DNA of 64,000 nt, taken from the NCBI GenBank assembly GCA_947034885.2, contig OX344753.2, forward strand, positions 19,344,001 through 19,408,000, in the 5' to 3' direction. This DNA is from Thuidium tamariscinum. Its lineage: Eukaryota > Streptophyta > Bryopsida > Hypnales > Thuidiaceae. The position numbers were made by a program, and so were the translations under genes. Positions 1 to 10,249 of this stretch are shown here, in pieces (within the stretch, counting starts at the first letter, position 1; the number at the start of each line of letters is the position of its first letter). The notes beneath the pieces were generated by a model that was given only the letters and a program-made list of their open reading frames with translations, made no database searches and was not told the origin of the DNA.

Positions 1-587
1 CGGCTAAATCAGCTAAAATGCCAGGAACCTATTTATTGTGTGCTAACTAATTTACATTCATTACCATTAGTCATTCGAGGATTCTGGTTAACTGGTGGAA
101 ATGAGAAGTTGAGATAGTATGAGTTCAAAACGATTGCTAACAAAATAACTTGGGCAATGAGAAGTTGAGAACTATGAGAAGTTGAGAACTATCAGTAACT
201 AATTCTAAATAGATAGGGTTGCGACTTGCTGGATGCGAGTGGGAGCTAAGTCAACTGCATGAGTGGGGCATATCCTGTGGTAAAAGTTCTTAATGTTGCT
301 ATTAATCAGGGAGACATAAATGGCGTGAGTTTCAAACTGCATGACATAGAAGGCCATCATATGGGTAGATTGAATTTTATTATTAGACAAATTCAGCTCC
401 TTTCAAGTTCTTTCAATATAAATTTTATACTATAACAATTGGTGCAATCATATTAGGCACAGTGATCACCATATTTGAAAAAAAGAAGTCAAAAGACTTC
501 GTCCAAGGAATAAGAATCAAAGAAATTGATAAGGCCAAAAAGAAAACACAACACTGACAATGAAAGAGAGGGGAGGAAACAAAATAC
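1..587. other. Last visible intron of the SERINC gene; no gene seen
   Basis: AT-rich sequence following the exon-5 donor at 587-586 (minus strand). A short direct repeat, gagaagttgagaactatgag-like, occurs around 100-190. No continuation of SERINC coding sequence was found on the minus strand here. Confidence 0.6.
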
Positions 588-2985
588 CATCTTTTGGAGA
601 GGAAGGTGGGGAGAGAAAAGTCGTGGATGAGCCAGCACGCACAGCCGAGTAGACCACAGAAAGGAGAGTTGTCAGCATGCCCAGGCCAAGGGTGCCCTTC
701 GACACAGCGTTCACGTGTTTATGAAGGCCATTGCATTCATAATCCCGAGGCTCACTTGACAATGCACTGTAAGACAGGTAGGTACAATATGCTGCAATCA
801 CGCCTGCTGGCAGAAGGCTACCATTCACCTGTTGGACACAATCACAACAGTTGTTGAATTGGACATCTCACTATACCTGCTTATACATCAACTGAAATTT
901 TGCTGGAACAAATAATGACTTGAAAACAACAATTACTATATAAGAAATAAATAACTCAAACAAACCATCCGAACAGAAGATTAGAGTTGAACATCACACC
1001 TGAGGATGCAGAGAAACGATAGCAAACGATACGCCAAGAATAAGCGTAAAGGCGATGACGAAAGTATTCAGCTCACATTCCTCTCCTGATGGTGTAAACC
1101 AATGGAACAAAAACCCAGAAAATACCCAGCTGGCCAAATAACAACCAACCGATACACATAGCAAAGCAATATACCTGCCCATTTCGCAAAGAATATAACA
1201 ACCGTCAGGAACCGAATACACAGGTAAACAAAGACAGAATAAATAAAGTTTACTTCCTACACAGCACCGGTTTGATAAACTATAACTTTCCAAATTAATT
1301 CTTGAACTTTCCAAAAATATTCTAGAACTTGAACAAATTCAGTAGCACATGCTTCAGATAAAGATAAATTGCTCACCAGAACTGTTCATCTTTAGCAACC
1401 CAAGCGGCGTTCCAGTTGTGAGTGAAATCCAGTAGGATGACAACCTGAATTAATAGAAATAGACCTGATCCAAAGCGCGAAACACTGCCTGCACGGGTTC
1501 AATAACGTTAGATTCTGCATCCCACTCTTGTACTTCAGTAATTGCAAGTGGCAGCAAGAACTGAAGAGGGAAAACCACTCCCAGGAACTAGCACAACACC
1601 TTCAGGAAACTTAAGATATTAACAGCGACCTGGAGTTACAACAGATGAAAACAGTGACTTACTTCACCTCATGGTTTCCCAAGTGAATTTTTGACTGGTA
1701 GTTGTAAATCATGCATTTAATTGTATACACTCACGTTGCTAAATACAAATTCTACCATCACCTTACAATCTAAACTTCAGATATTCGTTCAAAACCAGCA
1801 GCAGAACCTAAACATAAAATTTGCTGGAAAACATGAAAAGGATCTAAACAAAAGGCTCCAATATTTCATTTCCAAATTTAATTGCAGGGAACTATTTTAC
1901 GGAATAGGGTAAACTTCTTATTCTTCGATGAAATTAAACCGATCATTCATGGGAAAAAATCCGCATGGAGATATATAATCAGAGCGTCTCAAAAAAAACC
2001 TAGTGATATACTTGAACGCACCATAAGCGTTGACGAGACCGTTGGGAAGGAAGAACATTAATATAATCGTAATACACCATAATATAAGCTTCACCATCCA
2101 GCCTCCATGATGCCAAGAATCTCGCTGCTCACGCTGGTCCTTGACACCAATCATGAGAACTGCAAACGCAACGAAGAATAGGAAGTTGCCCAAGCTCACG
2201 CGCAAAACAGCCTGTGTGGCAAACCACTCCGGGCTAGGTGTCTCTGCAAAGGTGTTGATCCCTGGAAAAATTTGAATATGGAAGGATAAGCAACATAAAT
2301 CGATACCAATGTCAACATTTTACAAGAGAACATGATTCAGTTAAGCTGTAACTAATTTAACCATTAAGGACCAAGCATCCACACTCGATAATTACACCCA
2401 ATCGAGACTTCGAAGTTGAGTTTTCTTGCCACTAAGCCCCACTAGTATGTGCTTCACTTTTCAGATCTTAAACTGTAAACATTAAGTAATTTGTTGCTTC
2501 TGCAAGCTCTATAGGTCAGAATTTCCAGATCCAAATCTAGTGATTGTATGAAAAATATATCATAAGATTACTCACTGTAATTTTTTTAAGATACTCTGAA
2601 TGAATTGAAGTATTCAACATTCAAAATTGTAAGAACTTCATTTTGTAGCAAAATAAGCTAAGAAATTTCAGGAATGACAGAAAACAACTAAACACAAAAA
2701 ATTTAAAATATAATTTGGCTGGTAGCCAAAATTGTGCATGAAAGAGTATCTCGACTAATCTGCGAAGTTTAAGGTAAGAAAATCCAAGACGGGCCACTTA
2801 CATGGAATCTTGGCAAGTAAAGGCCCAGCAAAGTCACGGAGAAGCCACGAAACAATCAGTGACATCGCAAACAGGCCGCAGTAAGCGATTCGCGCTGACC
2901 GCCGAGAAATTCCACCGGCTACCCCCTGACAAGCCGCGCATGCGCATGATGCGCAGCATGACGCCAAGCATCCCGCTGCCCACAT
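588..2985 (-). CDS. Serine incorporator (SERINC/TDE1/TMS1) family membrane protein, partial at 3' end
   Basis: Five exons on the minus strand, in coding order 2985-2802, 2261-2022, 1488-1377, 1174-1000 and 828-588. All have GT..AG introns and the reading frame is kept across every junction, giving about 317 residues. The start is the ATG at 2985, giving MWAAGCLASCC, which matches the family's usual MWAAS start; an in-frame ATG 45 bases upstream is less likely. Recognisable family blocks are SRRSARIAYCGLFA, RVSLGNFLFF, IGVKDQREQRDSWHHGGW, LLDFTHNWNAAWVA and LILGVSFAIVSLHPQV, followed by NGSLLPAGVIAAYCTYL. These are multi-pass membrane segments. The family is linked to lipid and serine handling in membranes; SERINCs have scramblase-like roles in animals, and the plant role is poorly defined. 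The final exon or exons, which should carry the last helices, are not in positions 1-587 and must lie left of the window. Confidence 0.93.
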
Positions 2986-3870
2986 CCTACTGTCTCGACC
3001 AACGTCCCTGACACAGACAGACAATTCCAAGTGAGGAGGAAACCCTAATTTCGAAAATCACACTGCTAAATCTTTTGTACACCTAAAGTAAGAGAATCCT
3101 ACGACATAAACAAAGCTCTTCATCATTTGAAAACCAAGAAGAGATCTAATTTATCCCATTAAAACCAAAGTCCCCGAAAATTAAATGATTCACAAGGAAA
3201 ATTAGTCATTGAGTATTAAATTGATTAAGAAACTTGTTGAATGAACCTCAAAAAGCGTCAAAACGCAACAAGTCGTTACAAGATGGTTAGAGGAAAACCT
3301 ACAGATAGACAACCCTAACATCACTACCCTTCACCAAATCAGCCAGTAACCAAGATACCAAAACCCTCTCATCCCAAGACGACCTCCTCAAGCGAGTCAA
3401 CTGTAAGAGAGAATCCATGAAATCAAATGATTTAGCATCAAATTCATTTGATTTCCCATAATCTAACCTGCTGAAAATAATCGTAACCCTTCCGACAAGC
3501 GTGAGGCAGCAATTTCGCACCTTACTTACTTAAGAACACCAAGGGTTGCACGATGCAGGGCCAAGTAACGATAACAGTAATAAGTTACGCCGATCAGAGA
3601 TCACACTGGCGTCAATTGGAAGAGCGTCAATCCCGCCGCGAGCGCGCAAAATCAAACCTGTGGACACTGGACAGCTTGGAGAAGCCGAGACGGGGGTAAT
3701 GAGACTCCGAGTCTCCGACAGAGAGGCACGAACGAACGAACGAACGAGAGACAGGCGTGAGACGGAGAATGAAAGCCCCGTCCAAGAGCGACGAACCACC
3801 CCGAAACCGTGTGAGAGAATCCCCACCTCACCCTTCAAAGCGGTAATAACAAGACGTGTGGTCACCTAAA
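2986..3870 (-). promoter_or_regulatory. Probable SERINC 5' leader and promoter region, with a (CGAA)n microsatellite
   Basis: This region lies directly upstream of the SERINC start. Positions 3540-3870 are clearly GC-richer than the surrounding intergenic DNA, as expected for a leader or promoter. A CGAA microsatellite of about 4.5 units sits at 3729-3746. Open frames exist on both strands of this GC-rich patch, but none resembles a known protein. A leader intron is possible and I did not define it. Confidence 0.4.
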
Positions 3871-3920
3871 AAACAATATTATATATCTATATCATAAAAC
3901 TTGAAATATACTTAGAACAC

Positions 3921-4889
3921 TTAACCCCTCACCGCCCAAGGTCCAACCATGCTTAAAAACTGCCTGCCTTTGCAAGTCTGAAAATTCAAAATTAGAGTAA
4001 GGTATGAAGATCTCAATCGTACAATCTTGTAGTGTGCATCTTTTAGATGGTGTGGAACAAATTTTGGGTCATTTGACCGTATAGATTGAAAGATTATAAT
4101 GTTTTAGTGTTCAAAAAAGGTGCTGAAATTTTCTTAAAAACACATTTGGAGGTGAAATTGGATTTTTAAACCAATTCCAATGAAAAAACATTAAACTACA
4201 AAGTGATTCAAAACCATAATATAAACACTTCAATGGAAAAAAAATTCATAAAAATCACTCATTTCGTTTGAAAAATGGATTTGAAATGTCAAAAACCAGT
4301 GAAAAAAGATGAAAAAATCACAACTGTGGCTGAAGCTCCTTCTACCAAAATGCTTCTCAGTCACTCAAAACGTCTTAGATGGATCTGAAATTTTAGCCAC
4401 ACAAAATAAATTAGTAAGTGAAACTTTTCCAACAAATATTATTGAAAAGCAATCATGTATGAAGAAGTTACGAGCCGCCAAAGTTGACTGAAATGCAAAA
4501 ATGTCTAGATTTTGAACTTCGAATTGCTCCCAAACATTCAAAACAACTTGGATTGGCATGAAAATTTTAGCACAATAACTAGACCTTGAGAGGAACAAAA
4601 CACAACAAATACTATCAAAAAAAAAGATTTTATGAAAAAGATACAATCCCCCAAAGTTGCAGCAGTCACAATGCAGTGTGCTGCATCTAAATGAACCTGT
4701 GAACTTTGAATGGCTCTCAAAAACTCAATATGTCTTTTATTGATTTGAAATTTCTTCCATAAGAACTAGATTAAAATGCGCAACTTTTCCAACAAGTTTC
4801 AATGAATTTGGACATTGGATGCAAAAGTTACAGCACTTTGAGTCTGACTGCATGGACACTTTTGGTCCTCTTGGGCGGTGAGGGGTTAA
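3921..4889. mobile_element. TTAA-flanked terminal-inverted-repeat element, copy T1 (969 bp, complete)
   Basis: The element begins TTAACCCCTCACCGCCCAAG (3921-3940) and ends with the exact reverse complement (4870-4889). It has no transposase ORF, so it is non-autonomous. The interior right half is homologous in reverse to copy T2 (7349-) and copy T3 (about 53870-). The outer TTAA is read here as the target-site duplication because it is constant at both ends in every complete copy in this window. Confidence 0.82.
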
Positions 4890-6127
4890 GGTATATTTTT
4901 AGAAAATTTAAGCATATTCTAATTAGACTTTCAAAATTTTCTTTTTTTTAGTTTAAAGCACTCTATATTACATGTAAAATGTTGTATTTTATTAGATGTT
5001 AATTGGATATCATATGAATAAGCTGAAAATTGTTGGAGTTTGGAGTAGTAGTCTTTCATTCACAAACAAGACTACAGTTGAACCTTACATATTGCATGTC
5101 ATAGGAAAACATCTATGATTGTAATTAAAACAAACACGCATCTCATTTCTTAAAGGTTTTGTATTTGGATGGTATTTGCATTGTATTGATGGGTGGCTTT
5201 TCAACAGACAGGATTGGATTCCCTGTCTTAGTTGATGAATTATTTGACAAATGACATAAGAATCACAAATCTAACATCCAAATCAGGAATATTAGAAGAC
5301 GATGTGCATCCTTCACCAGTGATCCCAAAATTGGCTAAATTTCGCTCATTTTCTACTTAATTTTTTCATGCACTTTGTATAAATTTTTTAAAATCTTCCA
5401 AAAATGAACATTTGGCTGAAAACCATGAATCTGTTTAGAGATCACTGTCCTTCACTATTCAATCTCAATTACAATAAATCAAATAGATTCATCAAAATCA
5501 AAACAATGCACATGTGGGTAGTAGACTCAAAAACCGCTCCTTTAACACCTAAGTGTCACAAACCAAACAGCTCTAAAGACAGGACCATTCTAAAAAAAGC
5601 AAAATAACTTGAATTTGAATTGATTATTGCATTCTTCATCATACAGATCTATAGCCAACAACCTCATCAATCTAGACTCATTTCTTTGGAGGAAATTCAC
5701 TGTATGGATGTAAACATTATAAGGTTTGATGAACACAATTTTTTAAAATAAAAAGACTAGTTTGAAAAACATCCCCTATGACATTCAAGGGATAAAGATT
5801 GGTTCGTCTTTATTATGAATTTTTTAGATAGTAATATTTTTTGCTCAATTTTCAGTCAAGGAAAAATAAATGAAGAAAGCAACAAGAACATGTTGTATAT
5901 TTTTGTCTAAATGCTAAGCTTTGATTCATTTGATTCAAATTTGTAAAAAATAAGGAACTTCTATTTGTAAGTGCAATCAATAAACTTCTAGAGAAAATAA
6001 CATAATGGGTTTGTTTTCACATTTAAGTTTCACAATTCTTAAAAAAAAGGTCCACATTCCACAAGGTTAAATCACTTCAGCAAAAGAAAATCATGTTGGT
6101 TTCAACACCAGGCACTCTTAATATATA
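4890..6127. other. AT-rich intergenic stretch, nothing recognised
   Basis: No convincing coding frame, RNA gene or terminal-repeat pair was seen. The one 67-codon frame near 5404 has ordinary intergenic composition. Confidence 0.5.
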
Positions 6128-6218
6128 CTCCCTCTTGTCCCACTAAGAGCTTCCCAAATTCTTCCTGCAAAGACTATAAATTAGCTTGATAAGGAAGCTT
6201 TTAGTGGGACAAAGGGAG
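6128..6218. mobile_element. Stowaway-type MITE (91 bp)
   Basis: The ends read CTCCCTCTTGTCCCACTAAG and, in reverse complement, CTCCCTTTGTCCCACTAAAA. TA dinucleotides flank both sides (6126-6127 and 6219-6220). CTCCCTC ends with a TA target duplication are the hallmark of plant Stowaway MITEs of the Tc1/mariner group. The element is small enough to fold into a single hairpin. Confidence 0.88.
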
Positions 6219-6960
6219 TATTCAACAATGAATTTTAAGCTTCAAGGTGAAAACTTTGATCAAAGTGCTACAGTCTTACAGTCTCAAGTTACTTTAGGGA
6301 CAATGTGCTATCAAAAGAAGCCCTATGCATACATTTATGTTGATGTTACTATACTTGATAAATGATTCACAACTTACTGATTAGCAATACTAACCCATGC
6401 ACTAGTTTCTAAAGAACAAAAATGCAAGTGCATGCAGTGACAATAAATATAAGAAGAGAACACAGACTACAACATGGCAAACAATACATAAAATTCTCCA
6501 CATACACAATATACGCACATCAAGATGTGAAACTTTTTTTCAATTATTCCAACACACGTCAAGATGGTGATGTAAACAATTATCTCGAGGAATACAATCA
6601 AAATGCTCCTTGCAAATCTTCATTGCCAGTTCTGCAGCTGCCAGAATCCATTTTCCTGGGTGAACTTTGTCTTTGTCCACTCATGGTGATGTACGTAAAA
6701 ATGACGTGTTTCATAACTCCAGAATTGTGTCCTAAAATCTATGATAGATTCGGTATGAGGTTTAGCCTGGCGATTCAAATTGCACCAATTTCACTGGAAT
6801 CTGTTGTTTTAATTAGTAGGAGGTGGCTCTTATGTTTATAATAATGTTGTTAATTTCATAAATTCAGTCGTTGTGTTCTGCGAGGGTTGATTGAGAGGAA
6901 GTTCTTGGTAGCAAACAAAATTGAGTGGGCTTGGATGTTTAGCATCGCTAAGCTGTGTCG
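6219..6960. other. Intergenic; a 139-codon frame of doubtful status
   Basis: An open frame at 6422-6841 (+) is longer than its neighbours. It has no recognisable domain, no signal or repeat pattern and no intron structure around it. I do not call it a gene. Confidence 0.4.
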
Positions 6961-7090
6961 ACTAGTAGAAAATTTGTCTAGTTTTGTTGTTTTGGTCACC
7001 TTGATGATCAACAATTTTTTGTTAATCAACAGAAATTTGTTGATCATCAATACAACCAAAACAACATAAACAAACAAATTTTCTACTAGT
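6961..7090. mobile_element. Near-perfect 130-bp palindrome (foldback MITE or hairpin)
   Basis: ACTAGTAGAAAATTTGT at the left is matched by ACAAATTTTCTACTAGT at the right. The complementarity continues inward almost to the centre (TTGATGATCAACAA against TTGTTGATCATCAA). The transcript of either strand would form one long hairpin. The length and structure suit a foldback MITE; a miRNA-like precursor is the alternative. Only one copy was seen in the window. Confidence 0.7.
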
Positions 7091-7348
7091 GGTTGTTGTC
7101 TACCATGGAATAGTAAGGCCTTGGATTGGTGAAAACTGGTGTAGTGGCGTGGTTTCGGGTGGAGTTCTAGCGATCGAGGTGCAATTCTACTCTCTGTGGA
7201 GGTGTTGTGACGAGTTTTTGTTTCAAATGGAGCAATTCGTAGTGATGTGAAGCTTTAAGCAATGAACTGCAGAGAACTTGTTGAGGAAACCTAATCAGAT
7301 CTTCTCAAAGTACTATTTTTGGCATTCTCTTCTTTTGTTGAATACTCT

Positions 7349-8255
7349 TTAACCCCTCATTGTCCAAGGGGACCAAAAGAGTCCTCTAACAGTCTAGCAA
7401 CCAACTTCAAAGTGCTATAACTATTGCATTCAATATCCAAATTCAATAAAACTTGTTGGAAAAGTTGTGCGTTCTATTCTAGTTTTTGTGGTAAATTTTT
7501 TAGATCTATCCAAGATGTATTGAATTTTTGAAAGCCATTTGAAGTTTGCTGGTTCAATTTGAGTTCACCACACTGCATTGAAATGGTTGCAACTTCAGGG
7601 GCTTGTATATTTTTCATCAAATGTTAGTTTTCAATGAAATTTGTTGGGTTTTGTAATCCATAAAGTCTCATTATTGTAGTAAAAATTTCTATGTCAATCC
7701 ATGTTATTTTGAATGCTTGAGAGCAATTTGAAGTTTTGAATCCAAACATTTTTGCATTACAATGAACTTAACTTCTTCAAATAGAGTTTGTTTTCAATAA
7801 AAAAAGAAATTGGAAAAGTTGAGCATACTAGTCTAGTTCTTGTGGTAAAAATATCATATCAATCCAAGAACTTATAATTGACTAAGAAGCATTTTAGTAG
7901 AGGTTTAGCCATAGAATCTTATGTGTTTTTTTGTTACTTTTTTTTTATTGTTTTTTGACATTTCAAAACAATTTTGCAAACATGATGACTCAATTGAATG
8001 ATTTTTTTTCCACCACAATTTTTTTTTTGGTTTTGAATCACTTTGTAGTTTAAAGTTTTCTCATTTGAGTATTTAGAAATTGAATTTCACCTCCAAATGT
8101 GTTTTTAGGAAAATTTCAGCATCCTTTTTCAACACAAAAACATTGTAATCTTTCAATCTATATGGTCAAATGACACAAAATTTGATTTACACCATCTCCA
8201 ACATACACACTACAAGATTATAAGGTCATACTAACTCCCTTTAAAATTCTTATAT
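7349..8255. mobile_element. TTAA element, copy T2 (truncated relative of T1, inverted)
   Basis: It starts TTAACCCCTCATTGTCCAAG and runs colinear with the reverse complement of T1: accaaaag, caaagtgct, caattcaataaaacttgttgg, and the internal block about numbers of the kind 'tatatggtcaaatgac'. The homology fades near 8255 before any matching TTAA end, so the far end is lost or diverged. Confidence 0.72.
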
Positions 8256-8634
8256 TTGCTTGCATCCAATTCTATGGAATATTCAATTTATACAATGATG
8301 GTTGGAAGGATCTATCTTTCAAACACATAAAGATTTTAATTCAAGAAATTTAGAATTCTTCAATCAAACTTTCATTAGAAATGACAAAATACTTTGATTT
8401 TTTCCTACCTACAAGAAGACATGGAGATTCCACTTCACTCAAAAAGATTTAGACATTAAACATTCATTACAAATAGTTGAAAGATAGTCTACATTGTTCT
8501 ATTTATATATATAATTTTTCAAAATTTTAAGATATAGACTACTAATCAAAAAATTAATCTTTTTGAAAGATTCAACTTTTTCTAATGTATGACTTTGTAG
8601 GTGTTTCTTTGGGGCACACACCTCTTGTTTTTTC

Positions 8635-9105
8635 TTAAAAACACTTGCATTTCATTCTTTAAAAAATTGTTAAGTAGAAGTAAGTTCAAGATTGAAAGAA
8701 AAATTTACTCATTAATAGCTCTAAGATGGATTGACACACAATAATATCAACAATAAGATTGTTCTAGCAAGTAAACCTAACCTTGCCAAACAATTTTTTT
8801 GTGAAAATTGTGAAAACTGCATTAAGAAATGAATTCTATAAGTTATTTTTTCAAGAAGGTGCTTGATCATATTGCCCAAAAAACAAGATTGTTGTAAACT
8901 TTCACATCACTAATCCAAATGGAATGAATCAAAGTTTCACATGTAGAAAAAAAATGATTTATAAGAAGAAAAAAAATTAAAAAATTAATTTCAAGTTTTG
9001 TTTCTTTTTCTATCCTATGATGTGATAATTATGTTTAAATTGGCATATATTTTAATCCAAGGCACCAATTGAAATGAAAATTATATTCCCACAAAACTCA
9101 TAAAG
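8635..9105. mobile_element. Fragment related to TTAA element T4
   Basis: The stretch from 'tttcattctttaaaaaattg' onward is colinear with the interior of T4 (about 17465-17930), including 'gaaaattgtgaaaa' and 'tgcccaaaaaacaagat'. No TTAA end remains on either side, so this is a relic. Confidence 0.62.
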
Positions 9106-9249
9106 TGCCTCCTCTTGCAATTCTCAAAGCTCTAAGGCAGCCTTGGCTACGCGAGAGAGTTTGCAAGTATTCTATTGTTTGAGGGATTGGGTGACGAGAT
9201 TGTATAGGATTTCTGTCCCTCAACGCCAAATCTTAGGAACTCAAGAATC

Positions 9250-9474
9250 TAAGGGAGAGGCACCCAATGGCATCCTTGTACCCAATGCTGTCCGTTTCTA
9301 AGTCAGTAATTCATTCTAGAACAGAAATGTAGCGAGACTGTAGACTGCTTATTGTTTTAGGTCAAAAGAAATAAGCCATGTACTGCCTACTTACATTTAT
9401 AGCCTGAAATGATTATGTGCTATAGAAACGGATGGCATTGGGTACAGGGGCGCCATTGGGTGCCTCTCCCTTAA
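9250..9474. mobile_element. Short TIR element with about 50-bp arms (probable TA-type MITE)
   Basis: The left arm 9250-9300 (AAGGGAGAGGCACCCAATGG, then GTACCCAATGC and CCGTTTCTA) is repeated in inverted orientation at 9423-9474, with a loop of about 120 bp. The ends read TA-AGGG and CCCT-TA, compatible with a TA target duplication. There is no coding capacity. Confidence 0.68.
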
Positions 9475-9927
9475 TTGAAACTGCAAAAATGGAACAAATT
9501 TGCCCTAAGACGCTATGCTTTGCCACCCAAAATATTTCCTTAAAAAGCGACTTAGAAAGAAGTAGATCCCAGCTTATACACTCAACTCCTTGCACATCAA
9601 ATCTAACTTACACGCATTCACACTACACACATACTTTGAACACCGTATTTAGAAACATTTCAAAACATGTAACAATCGCTCTACTGTTCTCCCACAATTT
9701 CTTTGCAATTAAGTTCATGCTTGATGAGGAAGCAGGCATGTACTACTTCACATTCCCTTTGACGAAGAAACCCAATCTTGCTCTGCATCACCTACTCTCT
9801 ACTATACGGCACCCACTATGAAACTTCCAACTATGAATTTAAGCATTGGCAGGGACTTCGGTAGTCTGGATACGTTTTGTAGTGTGCTGTTTGGAATTGA
9901 AATTGGATTCCTCCGGAGAGGATGAGA
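9475..9927. other. Spacer 3' of the U2 gene; no gene called
   Basis: A 129-codon frame (9432-9821, +) starts inside the preceding inverted-repeat element and shows no family resemblance, so I treat it as chance. The part nearest 9928 is the 3' flank of the U2 gene on the minus strand. Confidence 0.45.
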
Positions 9928-10118
9928 GGGCTGCGCCAGCCAAGGAAATAGTGCAAAACCAAGGCGACGCGCGCGAGGCCGGACAGCAAGCTGCCAAATG
10001 AACCCGCACCAAGAAAAATTAGATTAATATCATGAGGCTCGATGAGCCTCATATCAGATATTAAACTGATTAGAACAGATACTACACTTGATCTTAGCCA
10101 AAAGGCCGAGAAACGTAT
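9928..10118 (-). ncRNA. U2 spliceosomal snRNA
   Basis: Reading the minus strand from 10118 gives ATACGTTTCTCGGCCTTTTG, then GCTAAGATCAAGTGTAGTA and TCAGTTTAATATCTGATA. This is the highly conserved U2 5' half. It includes the GTAGTA that pairs with intron branch sites. Stem IIb is GAGGCT-CATCG-AGCCTC, differing in sequence from the usual plant stem but fully paired. An Sm-type site, AATTTTTCTTGG, follows. A 3' stem-loop has the loop TTTTGCACTATTTCC, like the U2B''-binding loop IV. The expected length is near 196 nt; I set the 3' end at about 9928 from the last stem, give or take ten bases. The RNA acts in the U2 snRNP, recognising the branch point. Confidence 0.93.
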
Positions 10119-10142
10119 GCATCTTCAGTCTCGACCAGCCCT

Positions 10143-10188
10143 TCTTGTACCCACAATCTGTCTCCACCATCGCCACAACGTATGGGAC
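10143..10188 (-). promoter_or_regulatory. U2 snRNA promoter: upstream sequence element and TATA-like box
   Basis: On the minus strand GTCCCATACG at 10188-10179 is about 61-70 bases before the RNA start and closely resembles the plant snRNA upstream sequence element RTCCCACATCG. A weak TATA-like TACAAGA lies at 10149-10143, about 25-31 bases before the start. The roughly 30-base gap between them fits the wider Pol II class spacing rather than the Pol III class. The presence of both suggests a live gene rather than a pseudogene. Confidence 0.65.
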
Positions 10189-10249
10189 AAATTAACACCC
10201 CACTTTTACTTTACTCAGCGAACATCCCCAACGATTCATCCATTATGAA

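Noticed and set aside
3921..4889. TTAACCCC..GGGGTTAA read as a PIF/Harbinger (Tourist) element with TWA duplication
   Set aside because: The flanking triplets would be TTA on the left and TAA on the right, not identical direct repeats; TTAA fits all copies better.
6422..6841. 139-codon frame on the plus strand
   Set aside because: No domain, no coding-like composition and no neighbouring exon; longest of many chance frames in this stretch.
9432..9821. 129-codon frame on the plus strand
   Set aside because: Starts inside a TIR element and has no protein-family resemblance.
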